From Taiwanofungus camphoratus (Eukaryota; Basidiomycota; Agaricomycetes; Polyporales; Taiwanofungaceae), in assembly GCA_003999685.1 (NCBI GenBank), contig CP021229.1, positions 1,240,001 to 1,304,000 of the forward strand: 64,000 nt of DNA, written 5' to 3'. Shown piece by piece: positions 34,279 through 45,115 of this stretch (the first letter of the stretch is position 1; every line of letters begins with the position of its first letter). A program made the position numbers and the translations under genes. The notes beneath the pieces are model-generated. The model saw only the letters and a list, made by a program, of their open reading frames with translations, was not told where the DNA came from and did not search any database.

Positions 34279-35061
34279 TCACCTACTATATTTTCTTTTG
34301 AGCTCCGTCCATCCGGGAGCAGCAGCTTTGTATAGACGAACAAATTCATTCATTTCTTGTACTGGTATGCGATTGATATCAACTCGGTTCCAATAGCGAG
34401 AAACAGCAAATGTGATGTCTTGTGCGTCAGCTTCAATGCGACGACTGCGCAAGATATTTTTCAAGACAAGGGAAGAATGTTAGACATGGGGACTCACATC
34501 GTCCAAGCCTTCAATTTGGCTCTGATAAATTCAGATACATTCAAGAAGGGAATTCTGCCCATCATCATTATTGTCGTGGCATCAAGATGTCGTGGTCCTT
34601 CCTCCCCGGCGGGTAATATTTCGATCTTCAAGTAAAACGCGAGCTCTCAGCGGTAGTGAATCCAGCTAGGCAAGAAGATGCTCACATCAATGGAAGGAAT
34701 AAATCGATGATACGTCGCATGCATTCTGTTGGAAGTTCTGAGTCGGCCACTACAAGATGGTGTAGAGAACCAGCTCACCGGTTGCTCCATGGTGAGAGCA
34801 CCGTGGTGAAGTCCCCGCTTCCTGCACATGCTTGACGAACTCGACGGAAGGGGTGAGTTGTGCCTTCGACTATGCAAGAGATTTCCTATAGATTCCTAAG
34901 CAACTGCCATGGGTTAGCGACGAAATACATACATCAGCATGCCTTGCATTGGACAGGACTGCAGTCAAAAAGTTCCCATAGAATGCATGACGAATTTCGC
35001 CCGCCCGCAGGAGCTGAGAGAGTGCAGCCGCAGCCTCCAAGAGTCTGCTCGTCTCATGCAT
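34279..35061 (-). CDS. Nucleotidyltransferase-fold-like fungal protein
   Basis: Five exons can be joined by frame and splice sites. Exon 1 gives MHETSRLLEAAAALSQLL, then IRHAFYGNFLTAVLSNARH; the next gives EISCIVEGTTHPFRRVRQA and VLSPWSNR; then MHATYHRFIPSID, IEILPAGEEGPRHLDA, RIPFLNVSEFIRAKLKAWT, and the last, ADAQDITFAVSRYWNRVDI, ending KRKYSR. I know this family from agaricomycete genomes as small proteins related to the nucleotidyltransferase superfamily, often present in many copies; the reaction is not established. The start may instead be at 35115 or 35178, as the frame is open upstream. The stop is at 34279-34281. No classic catalytic DxD is obvious. Confidence 0.7.
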
Positions 35062-35863
35062 GATCAAGACTGGAGGGAAGTGGGAGGCATTAAGCCACAG
35101 ACATGGTATATTCATGTACGCTCCGGATTCGAAATGAATCGAGAAGTCAGGAAGGAACGAGTGGGGACCCTCTGGCATCCGGTAATGGTTCCGTGACGGA
35201 CGGGGTCAACGCCGAGAAAACGGCAGGCGTCTGATGCCACTACGACATATCTGCCGGCCTAGCTCGTCCAGCAGGACTGAAGAACCAGCGCATGCAGGGC
35301 ATGCGTTCGCCGCTGTGCTACATTGGGAGCAAGGATCGCATCACATGCCCCCAGCGTGCGCGTGATAGGTAGGGAGGGCCCGTGCCGTGAAGACTGAAAG
35401 CGGCGTAACGCCTACCTACATATCACCTGCGAGATAAAATCTGTACAAACGTAATAATCAGTGGAATATCCGAGTAGAGGGATTCCGAGCTCCGAAGAAA
35501 TCTGGTTGAGCAAGAGGCAGGATGTCTCGAAGAGCAGGTCCCGAATTTCTACCTAACTAGTTGATGAGAAGGACAGTGTCCCTTGAAATCAACTGAATTG
35601 TATATATTCACCACGGAAGCAAATCCAGTTACCATCGACTTGCGGGAATTCCGGGATGCAGAATTTAGATTTGTGGGGAGGTGGGTATGGAGCCGCCAAA
35701 CGACCAGATAAACTTAGTACCCCTTAGCCGAGGCAATATTACGTAAGCAAACACGGTCATGGGTCGCACATCGTGATGTTTTCGGAAACCGCGACAGACG
35801 GAACAAGTCAATCGTTGACTTCGTTGCGGCAGTTCTGTAGCAGCGGTTCAGGTTGTCCTGCGC
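35062..35863. other. Divergent intergenic region
   Basis: This lies between the 5' ends of the nucleotidyltransferase-like gene and MRS2. No domain, RNA gene or clear repeat is seen. Confidence 0.45.
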
Positions 35864-37979
35864 ATGCATACGGTGCTCTGGTCAGCGGCAGAAAGCCATG
35901 TAGGTGGCCTCATCTCGTCCTTCAGACGCTGCAATGTCTATCTCTCCAAGGCGCCTCTTCTCCGAAGAACGTGTTCTCGCCGTGCTGGTATCGGACGGGT
36001 TTCTCGTTCTCCAACTCAATACTGTCCCGGTTCTCTGAGTGGACGTCTTCCAACGCATGCAAAAATTACCCCTTCGCGATGTCTTGGGATACGACAAATG
36101 TCATGGCTTCCCAAGCTAAAACCTCGGCCTACCGAACCGTTCAGTGAACCATCGGACGGCCAGGAAGAGGCCGCAAAAGTTGCTATCCTAGAGAAGGCAA
36201 TGAAGGGACGCCAACCGGCCGACCTCATGCTACGATGTGAGTCCGCTTGTGCGTTGGTCCTGATCTGTACATAATTCTAACAAAACACAGGTACGGTATT
36301 GGATGCTGATGGTGCGTCTGCAGCACCCCGACAGCGTTGAAGTCGTTTATCAATGCATCTTTACGTCCTTAGGAAATGTCAAGACAATCTCCGGACAGTT
36401 CAGAAGAGCTGATTTGTGCGCCGAGCACCGCCTGAACGTAAGCGAATATCGTGACAGAAATTCATATGTTGCTGACAAGTTAGGGCATAGCCCCGTGATC
36501 TACGTAAAATTGATTCCAGGATCCCAAATCTTGTGCCCACCATTCTTGTGCGAAAAGAAGTCTTTATTGTACGTAGGAAACCTTCTGGCATACAGATAGC
36601 TAATCTAATTTTACCAGGTAAATATTCTCCACATCCGTGCCCTTGTCAAGGCAGATGCCGTTGTTCTCTTCGATACCTACGGCTCAGCCGACTCAAGGCT
36701 CCACTCTGTCTTTCTCTATCACCTCGAAGTGAGCACCCGCAGTACGCACGTTTCTCGGGTACAATAATTGCTCCCTCTAGCATAACTTGAAGATCAAGAC
36801 TTCCGGACTGCCATATGAGTTTCGGTGAGCGTCGCCAACTGCCGTGAATCATAATAGACCGTTTTCTCACCTCCTGGTGTCGTGCTCTGAAATCAGAGCA
36901 CTGGAGTCAATACTGCTGTCTGTGCTAAGTGCCTTAGAGGCCGAGATGGTCTTCATCCGTAACCTCGTTGGGGGACTCTTGGCCGAGCTCGAGGATGACA
37001 TAGACCACGACCGCTTCAAGCGGCTCCTACACTACTCCAGGCGTTTGGCTAGCTTCCTAAATAGGGCAAAACTGGTCAGTCAACATGCAGTCCAATTGCG
37101 GTCTCTCACAGCCTATAGTGTACTGATCATCAATTGTAGGTGCAAGCAGCTCTCGACGAAGTCCTCGAACAAGGTCAGAGCCACTCTCAGAAAATGACAT
37201 TTAATCCCCTTGTTATAGTCGCTCAATTCATTGCTATAATTGTTCAGATGAGGATCTGGCCGCCATGTACCTCAGCGACAAAAAGAACGATGCGCCCCGT
37301 AAATTGAGTGATCATGACGAACTTGAAGTTCTCTTAGAGTCGTTCTCGAAACAAGTAGAGGAAATTGTAAACGAAGCCGAAAATACCCAGGTGCGGAAGT
37401 TTGTCCGGTAACAGCGGTCGCTCCACTGATGCAGCTCTCGCTATCAGAGCAATGTACAATCGACACAGGAAATTGTAGAATTAATCTTAGACTCTAATCG
37501 TAATGCACTCCTCGCACTTGATCTGAAGGCACGTCAACATTCAGGTCCCTTGTGTATCATCCTCATGGCTGATCTTCCAGGTTTCAATATTGACGATGGG
37601 CATCGGTATTGGGACACTGGTCGCTGGGCTCTTCGGCATGAACGTGAGTCACTAGCAACATTTCTAAAAACGTCTTGGTCTCACTGTAGTCCTTTCCTCT
37701 AGTTGAAGAGTCACCTTGAAGAATCGACCTATGGTTTTGTGTTTATGTCAATACTGTCCACGGTGTTCGCGGCTGGGTTCTCATATGTTGGCCTTCGGCG
37801 GTACGTCTCACCGAAGACAACCCAATTGCATATGATCCTCGTCGGGTCCTGACTCGATTCACTTATTTTGCAGATTGGCTAGGATCCGCAAGATCGGTCT
37901 ATCTGCCAACGGCCGAAGGGCAGGTGCCCAGAAACACTGGCTGTCTGTCCTACGGGGACGGGGTGACGGCTGGTCATGA
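35864..37979 (+). CDS. MRS2: Mitochondrial magnesium channel Mrs2 (CorA family)
   Basis: Forms the Mg2+ channel of the inner mitochondrial membrane. Residues 1-90 are Arg/Ser-rich with few acids (LLRRTCSRRAGIGRVSRSP), a likely presequence. The matrix domain follows: RCTVLDADG, ADLCAEHRLNPRDLRKID, VRKEVFIVNILHIRALVKAD, YEFRALESILLSVLSALEAE, HYSRRLASFLNRAKL, EVLLESFSKQVEEIVNEAE and ELILDSNRNALLALDLK. Then comes TM1 with the signature GMN in LVAGLFGMNLKSHLEE, and TM2 FMSILSTVFAAGFSYVGL. About ten short introns were resolved; one (37529-37580) is GC-AG. The tail is basic and ends RGRGDGWS. All frames close, so the gene is intact. The exact start codon is the least certain point. Confidence 0.92.
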
Positions 37980-38662
37980 CAACGTTTCTGCGTATGTCGT
38001 GTGCACACCATTCCCGCTCAGCATCCCACCCTATACATCTTGGCCCCCTCCACTCTATATGTTACGTAGGAACACATGCATCTAATTTATCCACGCATCC
38101 CATCTCATCGCATGATTTCACGTTGCTCGTAGTTGACGCTGAGCGGAATATGGCGAAATCTCACGTGGACAATTGCTCCGAGTGTGATACCTAGGCACCA
38201 GGTCGGGCGATCTGCGCAGAGTCGGAAGAAAATTTAGCGACTCAAGTCGCTGTAAGCGCAGAGCAGGTACAAACTACTGATGCATAAACGTTTCATCGCC
38301 AACTATAAACTTTTTCGGGGTAGATAATTGAGAATCTAATCCTCTATCGCACATAATCGGCGCTTAGGGCTGGTTAGGAAAAATATGCGGAAATTTTAGC
38401 GCTTTGTGCGCCAATTAAGGAACGCGGCTATTGCCGAGGTAATTGTGTTCGCGGGCGATTTCGCCTTGTGCCAACCTGGTGACCACCGTCAACTGGGAAC
38501 CTATTCTCTCTGCTGGTTGTCGGACCGTCCAACCTTGTTATCGCGAGAGAAAGTCAAGGGACCGCTCCCTAGGTCAGTTTCACCCATAGCGTCCAATTGT
38601 CCCCTCCACTGGACCATGAACTAGGCCCCTACTTGACTACCATTTGCTGACGATTCACCGCG
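37980..38662. other. Intergenic region
   Basis: This lies between MRS2 and the S/T-rich membrane protein gene, both on the plus strand. It is AT-rich in its middle. Nothing else is recognised. Confidence 0.45.
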
Positions 38663-40012
38663 ATGGCTGCTGTAGGACCTGACAGCGTCCTCCCAATCAG
38701 CGTAGAGGGACCCGCTACGCTACCAGGAACACGCTTTACTGGCTTCAACCCATCTACGTCCAGCATGACTTCACAGATTCCCTCTCCCACTCTCCCACTT
38801 ACTCCCGTACCCGTATCTTCCTCATCTGACGGTGCTTCAAATCCCGCAACGTCTACATCAACCTCGACTGGCTCATCTGGGATCACGTTTCCATTGTCTG
38901 TTATGCCATTCACCCCTAGTTCATCAGTCGCTGCTTCCCAGACCTCTGCTAGTTCGAGTGCTGCGCCATCATCGACGACAGTCGCTTTCATTTCGCATTC
39001 GCACACGGGTGCTATCATTGGCGGAGTTATTGGGGGAGTAGCGGCTCTTCTTCTAGCGATAGCAGCTGCGCTATTCTACCTTCGTCTCAAGCGGCAGATC
39101 CCTTCTCGCTCCCGCCCTCGTTCCATCGCCGAAATCGGCCGCGGCGATGGTGGAAAATGGAATGGTCTTTCCTCCCGAGACTCGACCATGGAAGGCGGCT
39201 TCGGTGGTTCCAAGCACATTTCATCGAAGCCTCAAAAGTACGGCCACGAGCAGACTGATTCGACGGGGATGATCGTGTCCGCCAACAATAGCAGTTTGGG
39301 CCATGGCAAAGAGCAGGAAATATCCGAAGAGGACATCGCCACATTTGGCGAGGAGCGAAAAGTCGCCCGCAGGCGATCCGAATACATCGAGACTGTACCA
39401 CCGTTGCCCTTCCACGACCGCCGAGGGTCTGTTGCGTCCACTCTGGCGGGCTCCCCTCCTCTTTCGTCCAGCGACAACGGCGGCTTCCGGCGTGGCCGAG
39501 TATCGTCGTCGAGCCAGAGCCAGCGCGCCGTTGCACTCGCCAAGCTGGACACGAACTCGCCATCAAGCCCATCCTCCCCAGTGAGTCCCTACAACGTCCG
39601 GCCGCAGTCTGTCGACAGCTCGACATACGCCAGTCGCCCTCTCTCTGCCGACGCGCTGCCGCCCATGCTCATCCATGACACTGCCAATCCGCCGTCGGCA
39701 GAGGAAGCGCAGCGCATGAACCGCACGTCGTCGGGCGGCGCGGTGCGCCGCAACCCCGCGCGCAAGCCCGTCCCATCGTACCACTCGCTCGCCTCGACGG
39801 CGTCCGCGCAGAGTGATGCGGCCGCCGGCACCGGCACCAGCACTAGTGCTGCGCCGATGGAGGGCGCGCCGCCTGCGCGCGGCCCGTCGCGCTCTCAGTC
39901 GCGGGAGGACATCGCGCGCGCGCCGCACCTCAATCCCAAGTCGAGCTTTGGCGACATGCGGCGGATGCACTATCTGGTCCCCGATATGCCGCCGCCCACC
40001 ACGCGTGACTGA
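38663..40012 (+). CDS. S/T-rich single-pass membrane protein
   Basis: 449 codons without introns. Residues 1-110 are dominated by Ser, Thr, Pro and Ala, typical of an O-mannosylated extracellular stalk. One transmembrane helix follows (about residues 115-138, GAIIGGVIGGVAALLLAIAA) with a basic stop-transfer sequence LRLKRQIPSRSRPRS. The cytosolic tail of about 310 residues is polar, low-complexity and rich in Ser and Arg, with possible phosphosites. No N-terminal signal peptide is seen, so it may insert by the single helix. Such proteins resemble fungal wall-stress sensors in general layout, but no WSC or cysteine-rich head is present, so no function is assigned. GC content rises steeply toward the 3' end. 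Confidence 0.85.
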   Translation: MAAVGPDSVLPISVEGPATLPGTRFTGFNPSTSSMTSQIPSPTLPLTPVPVSSSSDGASNPATSTSTSTGSSGITFPLSVMPFTPSSSVAASQTSASSSAAPSSTTVAFISHSHTGAIIGGVIGGVAALLLAIAAALFYLRLKRQIPSRSRPRSIAEIGRGDGGKWNGLSSRDSTMEGGFGGSKHISSKPQKYGHEQTDSTGMIVSANNSSLGHGKEQEISEEDIATFGEERKVARRRSEYIETVPPLPFHDRRGSVASTLAGSPPLSSSDNGGFRRGRVSSSSQSQRAVALAKLDTNSPSSPSSPVSPYNVRPQSVDSSTYASRPLSADALPPMLIHDTANPPSAEEAQRMNRTSSGGAVRRNPARKPVPSYHSLASTASAQSDAAAGTGTSTSAAPMEGAPPARGPSRSQSREDIARAPHLNPKSSFGDMRRMHYLVPDMPPPTTRD

Positions 40013-40800
40013 AGGGCTAGGGACGCGTGCCCTGCGACCTGTGTACTATTACTTATCTCCTCGTCCTTGATAAAGCTTGGGCGGGTGTACTAGGAGGGTA
40101 AACCTCCCCCTTTTCTTGGCCTCCGGCAATGCCGCCTGTCATTTATGCTCACGCTGCTTCATTCCATTCTCACGTGCTGGCAACTCTTATACGGACACTT
40201 ACTGACTTTACTTCACCTAATGACTCCCTCCAACGACCTTCTATCCAGTCTTCTACTGTTAATGCCGTCCCTGCTATTGACTTTCGCCTGTTTGTTGCTA
40301 TCTCCTCTCCCATCCCTACACACCACAAATGTTCGTTTGTGAAGTCCTCCAGCCGAAAGTAGTGCATTATTATTTTGTATGCGTTGTGTTGTTATGTGAT
40401 CTCGTGCTGGACCTGTCCACTTACAAAATGCGCAGCTTCGCTCGTTGCATGCATATGTCCCAGTAAGCTATGTCCTAGTAGGCTGTCTCATGTGTTGCTA
40501 AGACTCGGAGGACTCATACTACAAGACGCTTTTCAATAGATAGTAGCTGTCTGTAACACAGGGATTTAGGTCACCAAATCGTCTACATTAAGATGAATTA
40601 TAAGTATTACTGCTGCAGCAGAGAGCTCCTGAGTGGGTTAAGCACTGTCCGCCGTCGACAACGGTTCCGCATTTGGAGATGCTCGGAGGCCAGAGAGGTA
40701 ACTACCAATCGCTGCGAAAGGTAATGCAGACCATTCCAGGCAGCCAAGTCACCTAGCCACAGCACTAGAGGTAACCCTCTCGTGTTTGACATCATGCAAT
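40013..40800. other. Convergent intergenic region
   Basis: 3' ends of the S/T-rich protein gene and the TPR gene face each other here. Pyrimidine-rich DNA at 40080-40330 has open frames by composition only. Confidence 0.45.
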
Positions 40801-41684
40801 TCATGAGCCTCCCTTCGATTCCTCCTCGGCGGCCTTGAGCTTTTGACCGAGGATCTTGGCACTGACCTGTGCACCGAGTCGAGTGAACACATCACACACA
40901 GGAAACATCATAGGCAAGCTTTTACATTACGGATATGCATGGCAGCACGCTCGACACCGTATTCCTTGCTGCGTTTGTACTGCACGAGGGCCTCTTCCAG
41001 ACGTCCACCTAAGGTGGGTGTTAGTAGGGCAGGAGAAAGACACGACCGCCAAAAATGTGACCCACAAGCTTCGAGCACGGCCGCGAGGTTGAACGCGATT
41101 TCAGGATCTTCGGGGGCAAGCGATGCTGCGATGCTGGTGTGCGTCAGTGATTAATGGTCCTCCGATGAGAAGGGTGGACAAACGACACACTGGAGGTGGT
41201 GCAGAGCGAGGTCTGGTCGGCTGACAGGAGAGATGATGTACGCGCTCGCTAGGTCTGTTGACTTGTCAGTAAGCTCGGTCGAGAAGTAGATTGAGACTAC
41301 GGACTTGTGTGTGCGTCTGGACTGGATGGCTGGAGCGCTATCGATTCCTTCCAAGCAGCTATTGCCTCGTCATACTCCTCTAGAGGTCAAATTAGTAAAC
41401 GTCGTTGAAGGTATTGGGCGCACATACTGAGGTGGTAGTGTGTCACACCGAGGTTGAACAGAGAGCTTGCGGTCCGCTTGATGTGCACACTACGCTGGTA
41501 GGACGCCTTGAAACGGACCGTTTAGATAAACTCGGCATTCGAAGGATTCCAAATTTACCTTTGCAGCTTGGACATCGCCCTCTTCCAGCTTTTGGGTGCC
41601 TTCTTCGAGGCATTGTAATGCTTCCACTTCCGCGGGGTCCAACGTCGTGGAATGAGCAGTCGTGGAAGTTGCCCATCCTGTCAT
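40801..41684 (-). CDS. Small tetratricopeptide-repeat protein
   Basis: The first exon gives MTGWATSTTAHSTTLDPAEV then LQCLEEGTQKLEEGDVQAAK, the first TPR helix pair. Later exons contain SSLFNLGVTHYHL-type and WKESIALQPSSPDAHTNLASAY sequence (41200-41420), DLALHHLQ, an exon near 41060-41140 with PEDPEIAFNLAAVLEA, and the end VSAKILGQKLKAAEEESKGGS. This gives about three to four TPR units in a protein of roughly 200 residues. TPR proteins are protein-protein adaptors; the partner is unknown. The ATG is at 41684 and the stop at 40801-40803. Confidence 0.8.
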
Positions 41685-42092
41685 GTAGAGTATTATATGC
41701 GTATCAAGTCCACAGTCGGGTCCAATAGCACTTACGTCTAGATGCAAACGACGGTCTCCCAACCGGTCGTTGGGAGTGGACGCGCGTTTGCTGACCACGA
41801 CATGCTACAGCATGCAGTGACCTGTATCCAGAGCCGGATGGACATGAATATATTGTCCTGCACATGCGTTGAAGGAGTAGGTTCTTTCTTGAAAGCAGAC
41901 CGACGCGGGCAGACATGGCGACCTTCCAAGTTACTCAGTAAGAAATGCTCTTTTTGAGTTACCAGTGGCAGTGTTACAGCGAGATCGAAATCTGGCTTAA
42001 GCATGTGACCTGGCATTAGGCGCCCATAATGAGTTCTCGAAATACTACTCTTCAGCCACTTCCATGTAATCTTCAGGCGTGCAGCAACTATT
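41685..42092. other. Divergent promoter region
   Basis: 408 bp between the starts of the TPR gene (leftward) and the multi-pass membrane gene (rightward). Minus-strand open frames here are by chance. Confidence 0.45.
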
Positions 42093-43284
42093 ATGGGCAT
42101 TTCCATCGTTGCCTTTTGGTTCACTGCACTCATTGTTATTGTTCCTACTTTCTATTACATTCGTGAACGACAGCGACAATGTCCAGACGCCTTGTACCGC
42201 CCGCAACTTACTCTACTCCTTCTCTTCCACACGCTATACATCATATATATCCTCCTTGCTTTCTGGCCACCAAACATCTTTAGACTGTTTCAAATACCAC
42301 TCACTGCGCCTCCAGAAAGCATCCGTGCTATCATTCTCCAACGCGCTGGGCTCCATGCGAACACGGCGCTCCCCAAACCTCTGGACACCCTCTTGACCCG
42401 TCTAGCGTCGTTTGAAGTGCGCACTCTCTATGTCAGGTTCTTGCACGCTACCCCATTACTACGCTGTAATTCACGAACCTAATCAATAATTTCTTTGCTT
42501 TGCTTCGCTTTCCCTTACACACTCTATATTGGCATAGATTCGGCCAGGCAGCAATACAGGACTGTGAGCACTGCAGGACGTTCGATGACTACGCCCTTTT
42601 TGTGCTCTCCCACACAGCACTGGAGTATCTCCGTGAAGCTGTGCTACTCGGCTTCCTCACGATTGGCGGGAGTGGCCGTGAACGATGGCGAATGTACGTC
42701 GTCGGTGCGCTCGTCGGTGCAATGTGCACAGAGCAGTACCTCGTTTCAACTATTGCTGTACACGTACCGACGGATGGAACGAACGTCTTCATGGTGCGCA
42801 TTCCAGCTTCCCATCGCCTTCGCCTTTCTGCCGTGATAGTGTCTGGCGGCTCATATCACGAGGATACTTGCAGTGGCACGATAACCTGTGGCTCCTCCGC
42901 CAATTGCTCTTTCTCTTTCTTCCGATCCTGACACACTTCCTCCCTCCATCGCGCTCTGAGACTATGCTCGCCGTGCCCGCCCTCGCTTCCGCACGGGGCG
43001 CACTCGAGCAGAGCGTCGCACGCCTCGCGAGTTTGCGCTACGCACACGGCGCAGTGATGCGAGATCCTACTCTACGAGCCGCAGCGGGGAATTGGTGGGA
43101 GCGGCAAAGGAAGGAGGGAGTGTGGGCGCGAGAAGATGAGAACGTTCGCCAGGTCGCAGAGAGGCTGGGCAGGGGGTTCGACGAGGCGGACCCAGGCGAA
43201 GGAAGACGCGAGGGAAAATTGCGGACGTTCGCGAGGATGGCGGTGGAAAGGCTGAAGGCGGGTTTGGCACCGACTGTTCAATAG
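42093..43284 (+). CDS. Multi-pass membrane protein of unknown function
   Basis: Starts MGISIVAFWFTALIVIVPTF, a first hydrophobic helix, then LTLLLLFHTLYIIYILLAFW. After an intron beginning at GTTCTTGCACG, FGQAAIQDCEHCRTFDDYAL leads to helices at LREAVLLGFLTIGG and MYVVGALVGAMCTEQYLV. After a further intron, LWLLRQLLFLFLPILTHFLP is another helix. The C-terminal 100 residues are soluble and basic-acidic (WWERQRKEGVWAREDENVR). At least five membrane segments are visible. I recognise it only as a fungal conserved type without a named function. A CxxC pair (CEHC) between helices might bind metal; this is speculation. Confidence 0.75.
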
Positions 43285-43609
43285 TGAAGGGACACGATCT
43301 TGTACGTGACAGTATGTATAGGTAGAGTTTGGACATCTGGCTGTACTGGATAGATTTAAGACTAGACCAGACTCACGCAGTCTCTAGTATTGCATGAGCG
43401 TCAGCCATTTCTTGATACGGTCATGTTATCCAGATCAGTTTTGCATTCTTACTTTTTTGACAGGCGACTTCTGAATTCTTCCAAAACATGCTCGAAGAGG
43501 ACGTAGTTCGTACCATACATCAGGACGTCCAATAGTCGTACATAATAGGAGATACTAGCACGCGGCATATAATAGATACAAACCGTGATTATCCTAATGC
43601 AAATGCCAT
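43285..43609. other. Convergent intergenic gap
   Basis: AT-rich space between two converging 3' ends. Nothing is recognised. Confidence 0.45.
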
Positions 43610-44651
43610 TCAATCGAGAGGCCTCCATGACTGCCGGTTATCATTTTCACGAATAGCTGTGGCTCCCGAATCCGGTCTATGATACGAAGAGCCTCCTTGA
43701 TGAGCAGGTCTGCTGTCTCTGGGTCGAAAATAAGGCGCCCACTCATGTATTCCCGAAAACCCACGACCACGAGATCGAAAACCCCCAGAGCCACGAGCAC
43801 GAAAGCTTCGCATTGTAGATGGTAAAGGGGGAAATGCGGCGGTATCGGGTGGAGGAGCGTCGCGCACCCGGCACAGGATGGCCAGAATGTCATCGCGACT
43901 GTATTCCGGCGACGGATGGTCCGAGGGGCAGAGGTTCAGAAGCCGCGTGTACCCTTCCTGCGGGTGTGGGCTCTGGAATTGCGCGCGGAACCGTGCAAGG
44001 ACGGATAGGCCCTCTTCGGGTGTCTTGATCGTAGGATGGTCAGTACCTGCGCAGGAGAACGTCTGAATAAGTCTGGTCACAACGGCGAGGTACGCGCTTA
44101 CGTTTGCGTAGCCTCGCAGCGCACACCTGTTTGGCAGGGGCGGTTAGGTTGCACCAAGCGCATTTGTAATGCTTGTGCTTACTTCGTATGGAGTGTCGAA
44201 TACGATGACCCAGACTGGCGTCCCGGCAAACTCGTGGGCAATATTTATCCATGTCGCCCGCTGTCTATATAGCATGAACGAATCGTAGTAGCAATGGGTG
44301 GACAGAGACGAGGGAGAGCCACTGAACGACTCACCCGGCATCAAAGTTGGCACGATCTATACATACGGAAAGACCGTCTCTTAAGGAGCGTCGCGCCAAT
44401 GCTTCCACACTGCGTCTGCCACCTAGGTCATCCTGGTTGCATCTACGAAATTGCGGGACGTGCTGTTCCAATGCTTGCGCAAAAGTGGACTGAAATTGGA
44501 CTTAGTAACAACATTGGAAGACTACCTAGTACCATACCTTGCCTGACCCTACAAGGCCGACTAAGAGCAGTACGATTCGTTCCTGATCTGAGAAAGCCGT
44601 AATCCTGGTCTCGGGTATTCCAACACTCCTGGTCGATGATGCGGACGACAT
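43610..44651 (-). CDS. P-loop kinase (AAA_33, polynucleotide-kinase-like) with RG-rich tail
   Basis: The start MSSASSTRSVGIPETRITAF leads into IVLLLVGLVGSGK, with STFAQALEQH after an intron: a Walker A of the GxxGSGKST form. Next come NQDDLGGRRSVEALARRSL and the lid/substrate motif CIDRANFDAG, then RATWINIAHEF, VWVIVFDTPYEV, HPTIKTPEEGLSVLARF and the end of the kinase fold. This layout matches the kinase half of polynucleotide kinase/phosphatase and related RNA or DNA 5'-kinases; no phosphatase domain is present. The C-terminal 60 residues are rich in Arg-Gly (FRARGSGGFRSRGRGFSG), suggesting nucleic-acid binding. Family members often have DRTN where this has DRAN. The tRNA-Val gene lies 90 bp upstream. 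Confidence 0.8.
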
Positions 44652-44740
44652 CGACAGAGACCAATATCTTGGAAGGATGCATACTTTTGAGTTGAAGTTC
44701 ATTTTGGGCAGATGTTATTCCCTAGAGGAGAAGGGATATG

Positions 44741-44830
44741 GGTTCAGTGGTGTAGTTGGTTATCACGTCTGTCTCACATGTCAGTGGATGAATTCACAGG
44801 AGGTCTCCGGTTCGAACCCGGACTGAACCA
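44741..44830 (+). tRNA. tRNA-Val (anticodon CAC) with 16-nt intron
   Basis: The acceptor stem GGTTCAG pairs with CTGAACC, and discriminator A is at 44830. The anticodon stem TCTGT pairs with ACAGG, and the loop C-T-CAC-A gives anticodon CAC (codon GUG). An intron of 16 nt follows position 37. The T-arm TCCGG-TTCGAAC-CCGGA is perfect. A pol III terminator of five T follows at 44832-44836. Confidence 0.92.
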
Positions 44831-45115
44831 CTTTTTGAAGACAGAATCCACGAAATTGGCGCGATACTAGAACACATAAACCTGAATGAGTTACATCGCC
44901 CATAGGTGTATCGGTCTAGAATGTTTCAGACATATCCTACAGGGTTGCTTCAATTGACAGACGCCAACATATCTGGTTTACCATGCAAGAATGATCGTCC
45001 ATTGGCGAAGCAGCAAGAATGTATACATGATGATGGCTCCATAAGGGACTAAACAATAATACAAGATGCAAGGGTCGTGAGATCGTCAAATGTTCAGGTG
45101 TCAGTCTGAACGTCG

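Noticed and set aside
35773-36147. 124-codon frame at the MRS2 5' end
   Set aside because: The overlapping frame starting at 35864 joins directly to the conserved Mrs2 domain; this one does not.
39087-39970. Long minus-strand frames of 106-179 codons
   Set aside because: They are antisense to the GC-rich exon of the S/T-rich membrane protein and have no domain; they arise from base composition.
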